A stretch of DNA of 8,309 bases. Source: Anaerolineae bacterium. GTDB lineage: Bacteria > Chloroflexota > Anaerolineae > Anaerolineales > Anaerolineaceae. Positions 1-6,122 of the stretch are shown here, in pieces. Numbering within the stretch: the stretch's first letter is position 1; every line of letters starts with the position of its first letter. The notes under the pieces are model-generated. The model ran no database searches. It worked only from the letters and a program-made list of their open reading frames with translations, and was not told where the DNA came from. The translations under genes and the position numbers were made by a program. The stretch spans positions 1 through 8,309 of the forward strand of contig JACRAG010000267.1 of the NCBI GenBank assembly GCA_016213455.1. The letters are read 5' to 3'.

Positions 1-201
1 CAGGTGGTTGCCGATGTCGTGGCTGACTTGCAAAAGAGCGGCGAACCGGTACCGGAACCTCTGGCTGTGAAAAAATACAGCGGCCGCTTCATGGTGCGAG
101 TCCCTCCTGAACTCCACCGACAGTTGGTAATGGAAGCAGCAGAATCCGGCGTTAGCCTGAACCGGTTGGCAAGTGACAAACTCAGCAGGGTACGATGCTA
201 A
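1..201 (+). CDS. HicB-type antitoxin, C-terminal part (5' end outside window)
   Basis: Frame 1 is open from the window edge to a TAA at 199-201, giving about 66 residues of a protein that begins outside the window. The first in-frame GTG at 4 is not taken as the true start. The visible part has the HicB ending: an acidic/proline linker (GEPVPEPLAVKKYSG) followed by a short ribbon-helix-helix-like segment (RFMVRVPPELHRQLVMEAAESGVSLNRLASDKL). In HicAB toxin-antitoxin pairs, HicB neutralises the HicA mRNA interferase through its N-terminal domain and represses its own operon through this C-terminal DNA-binding segment. HicA would have to lie to the left, because a terminator hairpin follows directly and no hicA is seen downstream. 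A solitary HicB-like protein is also possible. The family call is fairly secure; the presence of a toxin partner is inference. Confidence 0.7.
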   Translation, partial: QVVADVVADLQKSGEPVPEPLAVKKYSGRFMVRVPPELHRQLVMEAAESGVSLNRLASDKLSRVRC

Positions 202-215
202 AAGAGTACCAAGCA

Positions 216-253
216 ACAAAAACAGCCGCATAATCTATCGCGGCTGTTTTTGT
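216..253. terminator. Rho-independent terminator after the HicB-like gene
   Basis: A perfect 14-bp inverted repeat (ACAAAAACAGCCGC at 216-229, its complement at 240-253) encloses a 10-base loop. The GC-rich core is flanked by an A-run on the left arm and a T-run on the right, so it can act on both strands. It closes the HicB-like gene from the left (stop at 201) and the minus-strand membrane-protein gene from the right (stop at 281). Confidence 0.75.
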
Positions 254-280
254 GCGCCAACTCTTTCAACTACGATCCTA

Positions 281-730
281 TTAATCACTTCGCGCTTGCA
301 CCAGACCCAAATTACATCCCGGGTGATGTTCTGCCAGCATTGTCCAGGACAATCGCTCGACCACCGTCCACCAGATGCCAGGGATTTCATACCAGCTTGC
401 CCCGGCGACGTTCCGCGGGATATCCGGGTCTGGGGCCGTAACCTTTGCCAGAAACCCGTCTGGATGGGTTGCCACCCAGGTGTAGTTGATTGAATAGATC
501 GGCGCCAGGGCTGCTAATGAGAGCATCATTCCCCATCCGCAGCGAGCTGGTATGACGGTCTTCGCCGCATGCAACCGATCGTTCATGAACTCAAAATACG
601 TCATGCCGTTGGGGACTTTATCCACCGACATGGGCTGATTACCTTTATAGAACACAAACAAAAGACTCACACAAATTGATAGAACGACAAAATTTCGAAT
701 CGCCACGCCAATAAAGTGTAGTGGTTTCAT
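281..730 (-). CDS. Small membrane protein of unknown function, two predicted helices
   Basis: No family is recognised. The chosen start is the ATG at 730, giving 149 residues, because GGAGG (736-740, read on the minus strand) lies 5 bases upstream. A TTG four codons earlier overlaps that ribosome site and is unlikely. Residues about 6-28 (FIGVAIRNFVVLSICVSLLF) form a hydrophobic helix that could be a signal anchor. A second hydrophobic stretch lies at about 64-84 (CGWGMMLSLAALAPIYSINY). The loop between them (about 30 residues) and the roughly 65-residue tail are polar; the tail is rich in Trp and Pro (ASWYEIPGIWWTVVE). The gene is divergent from the glycosylase-like gene and converges on the HicB-like gene through the shared terminator. 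That it is a real gene rests on the strong ribosome site and the membrane-protein composition. Confidence 0.6.
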   Translation of the reverse strand: MKPLHFIGVAIRNFVVLSICVSLLFVFYKGNQPMSVDKVPNGMTYFEFMNDRLHAAKTVIPARCGWGMMLSLAALAPIYSINYTWVATHPDGFLAKVTAPDPDIPRNVAGASWYEIPGIWWTVVERLSWTMLAEHHPGCNLGLVQARSD

Positions 731-742
731 AATATCCTCCAA

Positions 743-847
743 GAAGATAACGATGGGTATAATTTGTAACTAACGAGGGTAATGACCCTCTATCAGTTTC
801 TTTGAATAATCAAGCTGTTCGTGTTTTGTTGTTCATAGCAGGTAATC
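743..847. promoter_or_regulatory. Divergent promoter region with a consensus -10 and a 16-base hairpin
   Basis: These 105 A/T-rich bases separate two divergent genes and must hold both promoters. A perfect TATAAT lies at 758-763 on the plus strand, but no good TTGACA is seen about 17 bases before it. A short perfect inverted repeat, GAGGGT-AATG-ACCCTC (775-790), lies just downstream of that -10. It could be an operator or a 5'-leader hairpin of the plus-strand gene. No convincing minus-strand promoter was identified. Confidence 0.35.
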
Positions 848-1651
848 ATGGCTTCAATAGGTTTATTTCCTTTCGGAGAACCAGTCCACAATATCATTCA
901 GACTGATCGCTCTCCTAAGCGCGTTTTTGTCTTGGGCGTTTATGCCAGTGCGGTGCATGCAAAATGGATTGATGGGAATCGGAAAACGATCGTAACTGCA
1001 CTTGCGGTTGCTAGTGAGCCATATATTTTCTGGCGTGGTGAAAATGCGGAAAACATTATTAAGAACATTTCCATTCCGCGACAACTCGGCACCTTGATCC
1101 CAGCGCAGCGGCAATTTAATGGGCCGTCAGGCATCGCCCTCGATGATTTGATCCTAAAACCGTTGGCAATGACTCGCTCAGATGCCTGGTTGTGCGATTT
1201 GGTTCCACACAGCTGCATGAATCCCTCCCAAGATGAAGCGATTAAACGCGCTTATCTACCTGTTGCTCAAAAACATGAGCTGCCTATCCCTACCGTTCCC
1301 TCTGTACCTACGGTTCTGGCTGACGAAGAACGTCGAGAGTCCATCTTGTTTGAAATCCACGAATCTAAGGCCAACGTGTTGATTTTGCTTGGGGATAAGC
1401 CGATTCAATGGTTTCTGTCGCACTATGATCCGCGCTGGCGCAGACTGAAAGATTTTGGAAGTAAAAACCATTCATACGGACGGCTCCTTTCTGCAAAGAT
1501 TGACGGTAAAGAATTGCATATACTGCCGTTAGCGCATCCAAGACAAATTGCTAAACTTGGGCAATCATCGCATTTTTGGCACCAGGAACACTCAAGTTGG
1601 ATCGAGCACACAGCCGGCGAAGTTTCCGAATTAATAAAAACTGGTTTTTGA
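848..1651 (+). CDS. Uracil-DNA glycosylase superfamily-like protein (remote)
   Basis: This 267-residue protein starts at ATG 848, with a weak AGG 5 bases upstream. Its layout suggests a divergent uracil-DNA glycosylase fold. A first motif after a beta strand (VFVLGVYASAVHAKW, residues 26-40) sits where UDGs carry their GxxP/GxDPY water-activating loop. It is followed by SDAWLCDLVPHSCMN (111-125), a hydrophobic strand VLILLGDKPI (177-186) like the central strand before the DNA-probing region, and LPLAHPRQ (226-233), which resembles the HPSP/HPxP DNA-intercalation motif. UDG family enzymes cleave uracil or other altered bases from DNA. Here the first motif lacks the usual Asp/Pro and HPSP is HPRQ, so the activity or the base recognised may differ. 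The coding sequence looks more A/T-rich than the replication genes, suggesting separate acquisition. A base-repair or phage-defence role is inference. Confidence 0.5.
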   Translation: MASIGLFPFGEPVHNIIQTDRSPKRVFVLGVYASAVHAKWIDGNRKTIVTALAVASEPYIFWRGENAENIIKNISIPRQLGTLIPAQRQFNGPSGIALDDLILKPLAMTRSDAWLCDLVPHSCMNPSQDEAIKRAYLPVAQKHELPIPTVPSVPTVLADEERRESILFEIHESKANVLILLGDKPIQWFLSHYDPRWRRLKDFGSKNHSYGRLLSAKIDGKELHILPLAHPRQIAKLGQSSHFWHQEHSSWIEHTAGEVSELIKTGF

Positions 1652-1688
1652 TAATGGGCCGGCGCGAGATTTTGTACCAGCCCATTAT
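1651..1688. terminator. Weak hairpin between convergent genes
   Basis: ATAATGGGC (1651-1659) and its exact complement (1680-1688) form a 9-bp stem with a 20-base loop. It fills the whole gap between the stops of the glycosylase-like gene and the recombinase gene, which converge here. There is no proper T-run on either side, so it is at best a weak terminator. It could instead be a binding site at the end of an element. Confidence 0.4.
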
Positions 1689-2603
1689 TTACTGCTGCGC
1701 GATCTGGTCAACCGCCCGTTCCAGGTCGGTTTGATTGGGCGTCACATAAATTCGAGTCGTATTCAAGCTGGAATGCCCAAGCAAGGAAGCGACCTTTTCC
1801 AGGCCAACCCCGCTGTCGATCAAGTTTTTTGCGAAACTGTGCCGGAGCATGTGCGGGGTTAACGCCGGCAGGCCGGCCAGGCGTCCGATGCGGGTCAGAG
1901 CCCGCTGCACGGACCGGCTGCTCAGCGCTTGTTCCTGTTCGCCGTCGACCGCGATCCAGATAAAGTCGGTGCCATCCTCCGGGCGGGCGTTTAACCAACC
2001 TCGCAAAGCGTCCCGGGCATCTAAGTTAAGCGGCACGATCCGCTGTTTTCCACCCTTCCCTTGTCTCACCCAGACAATCCCCTTGCGATCGGTCAGCTGC
2101 ACATCCTCCAGTTTCAATGACACCGCTTCGTTCAGGCGCAGGCCGGTGTTCAGCAAGAATATAACCAACGCACAATCTCGCTGCCGGGCGATCCAGCGCT
2201 TTGGATAGCGCAATCTAGCCACCTGCAGGTCCTTTTCAACAGCCCTCTGCAAAGCGAACTGCTGTTTTCGATCCAGGTAGCGAGGTCCTTGATTAACCTG
2301 CTGCACGCCGCGAATGCCGGCGGCGGGGTTTTTCTCAATCTGGCCGGACTGAACCGCCCAGCTCAAGTACGCCGAGAGAGCGGCCAAGCGGCGGTTAATC
2401 GTGGCCGCTTTGGCACGATTGACGGTGAGCAAGTACTGGCGGTATTCTTTGATGTCACTCGGGGTTACACCGGTTGGACTGAACGCTTCTCCATTGGTTT
2501 GCTGGAACCAGGTGCCAAATGCCTTGAGGTCGGACAGGTAACCGCGGATGGTTAACTGGGATCGATCTTGTTGGTTGAGATACCGGTCGAAATTTTCGAA
2601 CAT
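1689..2603 (-). CDS. Tyrosine recombinase (XerC/XerD-like integrase or resolvase)
   Basis: This 304-residue site-specific recombinase has the usual Xer length. The ATG at 2603 is preferred because AAAGGAGG lies 7 bases upstream; an upstream in-frame extension to 2690 crosses an inverted-repeat region and has no comparable site. Residues 1-95 are the SAM-like core-binding domain (MFENFDRYLNQQ, QLTIRGYLSDLKAFGTW, NRRLAALSAYLSWAV). The catalytic domain follows with the full set: R156 (NTGLRLNE), K183 (GKGGKQR), H251 and R254 (HMLRHSF), H277 (LLGHSS) and the nucleophile Y286 (TRIYV). Such enzymes integrate or excise elements, or resolve replicon dimers, through a 3'-phosphotyrosine intermediate. 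It lies 150 bp downstream of the replication operon on the same strand, which suits either an integrative element or a plasmid with its own multimer-resolution enzyme. No excisionase gene is visible. The true target site is unknown. Confidence 0.92.
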   Translation of the reverse strand: MFENFDRYLNQQDRSQLTIRGYLSDLKAFGTWFQQTNGEAFSPTGVTPSDIKEYRQYLLTVNRAKAATINRRLAALSAYLSWAVQSGQIEKNPAAGIRGVQQVNQGPRYLDRKQQFALQRAVEKDLQVARLRYPKRWIARQRDCALVIFLLNTGLRLNEAVSLKLEDVQLTDRKGIVWVRQGKGGKQRIVPLNLDARDALRGWLNARPEDGTDFIWIAVDGEQEQALSSRSVQRALTRIGRLAGLPALTPHMLRHSFAKNLIDSGVGLEKVASLLGHSSLNTTRIYVTPNQTDLERAVDQIAQQ

Positions 2604-2753
2604 AGGTGCGCCTCCTTTGAAAGGGTTATTTACAGACAGGGTATTTTTCACGGGGTGTTCCGATTTCCAGGTATTATTTTGCCTGGACAATAGGTTTTTC
2701 TTTCATGCCCTGAAATCAATTCATGAAAATAACCCCGTGAAAACAATCCAAAC
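2604..2753. repeat. Cluster of inverted repeats upstream of the recombinase gene
   Basis: This 150-bp gap contains several perfect inverted repeats. TTTTCACGGGGT (2645-2656) pairs with 2732-2743 (12 bp). GGGTTATTT (2623-2631) pairs with 2727-2735 (9 bp). TTTCATG (2701-2707) pairs with 2722-2728 (7-bp arms, 14-bp centre, 28 bp in all). TCCAGG (2666-2671) pairs with 2682-2687. TAGGTTT (2691-2697) pairs with 2750-2756. The nesting of arms around a 28-bp dyad recalls recombinase core plus arm sites, but it could equally be an operator or mRNA structure. The AAAGGAGG ribosome site of the recombinase is at 2611-2618. No clear sigma-70 promoter was found. Confidence 0.5.
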
Positions 2754-4598
2754 CTAGCAGTACCCCATCAGGTCATGAGCAAAATCCGTCACTTCGCGAG
2801 GCTCTTTGGTTTGTAGGAGCCTCTCCAAAGGGATCACTGCCACCCGAGGGAAATAGCTGTATTTCTCTAACATGCGTTCGCGAAGGACTTGCCTCCAGGA
2901 CGCGTATTGTTTTGAAAGAGAAGTTGGATCCCCTTCATCTGGCCGGGTATGCACCAGCACGAACATGCCGTACAACTCGGGGTAGTCGCGCGGGCAGAGG
3001 GTGGAATATTCGGTGGGGTCTTCACCGTTTTTTACGTAAGACTGAAGAAAGGTATCCATTTTGTCAAAGGCCAGACGGACCCGGTCAACCGTCCAAATGG
3101 GATCGAGGAAATAAGAGAAGAAGACCCGGTTCAGATACAGCGCAGGAAAGGGCCAATTTAACTCATGCGGATCATCCAAATAGGCGTCCGTCTCGTACAC
3201 GATCCAATCTGCTTCCAGGCGAGTTAATTCCTCATCTTCCTTCCCTTTGAGAACGACCGGATTCCCATGTACCAGGTGATAATGATTCACACTCGAAGAT
3301 TGCGGAGAGTTGGGCCAAATTTGGTGGAGTCGCTGCACAATTTCTCCCGAGCGGGGAGATAAGGGTATGGAAAGTTTGGAAACCGGAGCCGCAGCCGGTG
3401 GAGGTGCAGCAATCGATTGTAGTTCCCGGTTTCGTTCCGCCGTAAAAGTTAAAATCCTCCAGATATTTCCTGTCGGCCCGTGACGCTGGAGCAAGTCCTG
3501 AGAACTATGCCAGACCTGCAAGCCGTTCCGATCCGGTATTCCTTCTACGCGAATCAATTTCCGTTCGTTGATCCAGCTTACCAGATGATTCCAGGTTTGT
3601 CCGGATTTATTCTCTGTAACAATGTAGACCTTCTCTGACCCGCTGGCCAGGTACTTATCCATTTTCTCTTTGAGACGCTTGAGGTCATATTTGCCGCTTT
3701 CGGCTTCGATAAAAAATACCTGGCTATCTGCTGTTCTTACGACAAGGTCTGGGACGATATTTCCCAAAGGTGTTTCAACGGCAGGCGTCTGGTTGTTCGT
3801 GTATGTCCGCTGAATGGTCGAGTTCGGAAAAGCTTTGATAAAGGCGGCCGCGATCCGCTGATGGAAAATGCGCTCGGCCATGGCCTGCTCAGCATCGGGA
3901 TCAGCGGGTGCTGCTTGAATTCCTTGCCTGGCAAGCTCAGCTCGACCCTTATCGGTTAGAAAGAGCATGCCGGTCGGGCGTCCAGGCCCCTCCGAAATCG
4001 TTTTTTCGGCGACAAGGTAGTTGTCGCAGAGGCGCTTAACTACACGGCTGATGGTTGCCGGCGAGACGCCTAAGCTCGTTTCCAGATAGGCCCGCAAGCA
4101 TAACCGCTCTTGCCCAATCAAACGAAGAATGGATCCGTCCAAATCTGTCGGTTCAACGACAACGGCTGTTTCCGGCAGGATGGATTTGAGAAGCTCGTCT
4201 TCCCAGGCCTGCCGGAACGGTTTCTGCTGCATATACCGTTCTTGGAACGATCGACCATCAAACATTTTTAGCAAATGATCGTAACCGTGATCTACGCTCA
4301 CCGGGTAACGCTGCGAGTAAGTGGCGGTTCGGTGCCATAAGTAGATGTGCTCTGGTTCAACCACCAGGTCTCTGAAACCGGCCTGGACCAGGTCTTTCAT
4401 ATCGATTGCTGCATTGAGGTGGCAGTATTTCCTTTTGCAGCCCCCTGCAAACAACTCGACACCCAGAGAGGTGATGAAACGATCCATCTTACCGGGTTTT
4501 CCCGCATAATAAGCTGCGGCCTGGTCTGCAAATTTCTTCTTTAATTCACAATACAGACTTTCACCTTGCCAATGTTCCATTTCAAACTCACGCGACAT
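2754..4598 (-). CDS. Winged-helix / PD-(D/E)xK-like protein, Replic_Relax-like core, role unknown
   Basis: This 614-residue protein has at least four parts. Residues 1-150 match nothing I recognise and include a C-x4-C-H cluster (GGCKRKYCH, 52-60). Residues about 152-225 form a MarR-like winged helix (GVSPATISRVVKRLCDNYLV, wing EGPGRPTGMLFLTDKGRAEL). Residues about 241-345 carry VPDLVV (PD at 283-284), a beta strand and FIEAESGKYD (E298, E300, K303), then LKRLKEKMDKYL, the pattern of a PD-(D/E)xK nuclease-like fold. A winged helix followed by this fold is the layout of Replic_Relax proteins (PF13814) found on plasmids. A Pro/Ala linker (about 399-417) leads to an unrecognised 200-residue C-terminal domain. 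The start ATG overlaps the loader's TAA by one base, with GGAGG 6 bases upstream, so translation is coupled to the replication operon. A role in replication or transfer is inferred from position; active nuclease chemistry is not established. Confidence 0.7.
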   Translation of the reverse strand: MSREFEMEHWQGESLYCELKKKFADQAAAYYAGKPGKMDRFITSLGVELFAGGCKRKYCHLNAAIDMKDLVQAGFRDLVVEPEHIYLWHRTATYSQRYPVSVDHGYDHLLKMFDGRSFQERYMQQKPFRQAWEDELLKSILPETAVVVEPTDLDGSILRLIGQERLCLRAYLETSLGVSPATISRVVKRLCDNYLVAEKTISEGPGRPTGMLFLTDKGRAELARQGIQAAPADPDAEQAMAERIFHQRIAAAFIKAFPNSTIQRTYTNNQTPAVETPLGNIVPDLVVRTADSQVFFIEAESGKYDLKRLKEKMDKYLASGSEKVYIVTENKSGQTWNHLVSWINERKLIRVEGIPDRNGLQVWHSSQDLLQRHGPTGNIWRILTFTAERNRELQSIAAPPPAAAPVSKLSIPLSPRSGEIVQRLHQIWPNSPQSSSVNHYHLVHGNPVVLKGKEDEELTRLEADWIVYETDAYLDDPHELNWPFPALYLNRVFFSYFLDPIWTVDRVRLAFDKMDTFLQSYVKNGEDPTEYSTLCPRDYPELYGMFVLVHTRPDEGDPTSLSKQYASWRQVLRERMLEKYSYFPRVAVIPLERLLQTKEPREVTDFAHDLMGYC

Positions 4599-5116
4599 TA
4601 TTTACCTCCGTCAGGTTGTGATAGTGACTCATTTAAGATTTCCGCTGGATGGTTAGCTTCCAGCGCCGGTAGCCGCATCGGGTTCAATTCACGAAGTCGA
4701 AACTGCTCGTATGCGGTTAAAAAATGCGCCCGATCTGCCACCAGGTTCTCCGAGTGACACAAGTTCCGCCACCCCATGGAATCCACAAGTTTTCCGATCA
4801 GTGGGTGATGAAATTCTGGATGTCCGGTGTAGCCAACGCGCCGGATCTGCTCCTCGACCTCGCTCCAGGCTTCCAGGCCTGTGGGAACAGGCTTGCGCCG
4901 GTCGAGAATTTCACTAGCCGCAGTGCGCAGCTCTGCGATGGTTGGGAAAAACGCGGATTGGGCAATATGCGCCAGCGAAGCTTCTTCCAGCAGCTCATCC
5001 GGCAAATCAGCCAATAACTTGAGATACACCCGGACCGTTTCCGGTTTGAGGTCAAAATTGGGGTAGGCAGCGGAAGCAACCGCCAATACCCGCGTGATGG
5101 TTTCAAAGGCTGCCAT
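4598..5116 (-). CDS. Helicase-loader-like protein (G39P type)
   Basis: This 172-residue protein starts at ATG 5116, with GGGAG 7 bases upstream inside the end of the initiator gene, which it overlaps by 14 bases. The N-terminal region (about 22-70) has the pattern of phage SPP1 G39P-type loader/inhibitor proteins: ETVRVYLKLLADLPDELLEEA, then an alanine-rich helix AHIAQSAFFPTIAELRTAA. The FPTIAELR stretch is typical. The second half (AWSEVEEQIRRVGY at 83-96, and DRAHFLTAYEQFR at 128-140) matches the tail usually seen in this group from phages and plasmids of Gram-positive bacteria. In SPP1 such a protein binds the ATP form of the replicative helicase, holds it inactive and hands it to the initiator at the origin. 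Here the helicase and initiator are encoded just upstream in the same operon, which supports that role. There is no AAA+ Walker motif, so it is not a DnaC/DnaI-type loader. Confidence 0.7.
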   Translation of the reverse strand: MAAFETITRVLAVASAAYPNFDLKPETVRVYLKLLADLPDELLEEASLAHIAQSAFFPTIAELRTAASEILDRRKPVPTGLEAWSEVEEQIRRVGYTGHPEFHHPLIGKLVDSMGWRNLCHSENLVADRAHFLTAYEQFRLRELNPMRLPALEANHPAEILNESLSQPDGGK

Positions 5117-6119
5117 TTTGATGCTCCCTTAAAACTTTGCGGATAGATTCGAACCCTTTTGGCTCGTTGGTTTGCTCAGGGCGGGGAGGTTTTTTCGCCC
5201 AGGGTTCCGGAATGGCCCCTTGGGCGGCCCAATCCAGCCAACCCAAACTGGTTCGCTTGTGATCTCGGGCAACCCAGGCTTCCCAGAACGGCAGCAGAAA
5301 CTCGCGGGAATGCGGCTTGCCTTTCCAGGCGCGAACGATGAGCGGCCATTGATCGCGTCTGGGCATCCGTTCGGTCACGCTTTTGATTAACTGGACTTCC
5401 GCCGGAATATGATTCGGATCGCCGGCCAAGGGGTCGGTTGGGCGCGCGGGCGAATGCCCGTTTTCTGTCGGCGAAATTTCGTTCCGCGCTCCCGGTTCCC
5501 CCTGACGGTTGCGCTCACGGTTAATTAACGGTTCGGGTGACACAGCTATGTCACCCTTTTTGCTGGATTTGACACCCTTTTTACCCGAAATGTCACCCTT
5601 ATCACCCGGTTTGACACCCTTTTCTGGATCATCGGGCAAGGGTGACAAGATGTCACTCTTTTCTTCGGTCTCCATTGAGGGTGTCAAGTTGTCACCCTTA
5701 TCAAGAGTTTCATCCAACGCATCCAAGGGTGACAAGTTGTCACCCATATCCTGCGCCGGTTCTCCCGTATCGTTTTTCCGCGCCGCGACGGTCTTCCCTC
5801 TTTTTGCATTGATCTTGGCCACCTTCTCTTTGGCGGTTTGGATGTCTTCAGGGCCTTTTCCGACCAGGATGTAATAGAAATGCGCATCTTTGGGGCCCGA
5901 ACCGCCCCAAATCACCGCCAGCTCATTTGTCCTTTCTAGCTCCTGCACCAGACGCTGCGTCTGCCGGCGGCTCATGCGAACCTTACGGGACAAGTAATCA
6001 ATTCCAGGATAAGCTTCACCTTTGTTGTTGGCGTTGTCGGCAATCGCCAGCAAAAGCAGCAGGCTGGAGCCCTTCTGTTCGGACTGCGTCCATACCAGAT
6101 TCATCACTTCAATACTCAT
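5103..6119 (-). CDS. Replication initiator-like protein with N-terminal helix-turn-helix
   Basis: This 338-residue protein starts at ATG 6119, three bases after the dnaB stop; only a poor AAAGAGAG precedes it, so translation is probably coupled to dnaB. Residues 1-71 form a winged helix of the kind opening many phage and plasmid initiators (HTH_36-like): a hydrophobic helix, AYPGIDYLSRKVRMSRRQTQ, then LVQELERTNELAVI. Residues about 125-193 are a hydrophilic repeat region in which KGD or KGV recurs, with a 7-residue period at KGV-KGD-KGV-KGD and GD(N/I)L(S/T)P at three other places. This region encodes the DNA repeats described below. A proline-rich linker follows, then a C-terminal segment (about 237-310, VTERMPRRDQWPLIVRAWKG to PEPWAKK) that resembles the DnaD-like or helicase-contact tails of such proteins only weakly. 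The proposed job is to bind the repeats in its own gene, open the origin and recruit the loader-helicase complex. Confidence 0.72.
   Translation of the reverse strand: MSIEVMNLVWTQSEQKGSSLLLLLAIADNANNKGEAYPGIDYLSRKVRMSRRQTQRLVQELERTNELAVIWGGSGPKDAHFYYILVGKGPEDIQTAKEKVAKINAKRGKTVAARKNDTGEPAQDMGDNLSPLDALDETLDKGDNLTPSMETEEKSDILSPLPDDPEKGVKPGDKGDISGKKGVKSSKKGDIAVSPEPLINRERNRQGEPGARNEISPTENGHSPARPTDPLAGDPNHIPAEVQLIKSVTERMPRRDQWPLIVRAWKGKPHSREFLLPFWEAWVARDHKRTSLGWLDWAAQGAIPEPWAKKPPRPEQTNEPKGFESIRKVLREHQNGSL
5535..5621. repeat. Direct-repeat array, 21-bp period, inside the initiator gene (predicted origin, part 1)
   Basis: On the plus strand the 10-mers TGTCACCCTT (5549-5558), TGACACCCTT (5570-5579), TGTCACCCTT (5591-5600) and TGACACCCTT (5612-5621) recur at exactly 21 bp, alternating TGT and TGA. 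A degenerate copy, TATCACCCGG, lies at 5600-5609. An inverted GGGTGACA at 5535-5542 pairs with the first unit across a 6-bp spacer. The 21-bp step is two helical turns, so all four sites face the same side of the DNA, and seven codons, so the reading frame of the gene is kept. Such iterons are binding sites for the replicon's own initiator. Confidence 0.85.
5638..5747. repeat. Three 23-bp dyads of the same 10-mer inside the initiator gene (predicted origin, part 2)
   Basis: Each dyad is the 10-mer AAGGGTGACA (or a one- or two-base variant), a 3-bp spacer, and its inverse complement. Pair 1: 5638-5647 and 5651-5660, spacer AGA. Pair 2: 5677-5686 and 5690-5699, spacer AGT. Pair 3: 5725-5734 and 5738-5747, spacer AGT. 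The pairs start 39 and 48 bp apart, both multiples of three. On the coding strand they give (K/M)(G/S)D(N/I)L(S/T)P. Together with the direct repeats next door the gene holds at least 11 copies of one 10-mer, far beyond codon-usage chance. The dyad form suits a dimeric binder, while the direct form suits a row of monomers or head-to-tail dimers. Confidence 0.85.
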
Positions 6120-6122
6120 CCG

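Noticed and set aside
1849..2208. 119-residue plus-strand open frame opposite the recombinase
   Set aside because: It is antisense to a recombinase with full catalytic motifs and shows no domain of its own.
2604..2690. Upstream extension of the recombinase to 2690
   Set aside because: The extension lies in the inverted-repeat region, has no strong ribosome site and is not similar to Xer N-termini; the ATG at 2603 has AAAGGAGG at good spacing.
2645..2743. Terminator of the replication operon formed by the 12-bp inverted repeat
   Set aside because: The arms are 75 bases apart and no T-run follows on the minus strand, so a rho-independent terminator is not supported.
5535..5747. CRISPR array
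   Set aside because: Units are 10 bp, occur in both orientations and lie inside a coding gene; spacers are 3 to 11 bp and not unique in the CRISPR sense.
5509..5874. 121-residue plus-strand open frame over the repeat region of the initiator gene
   Set aside because: It is a shadow of the minus-strand initiator; its apparent repeats come from the DNA iterons and it has no ribosome site or recognised domain.
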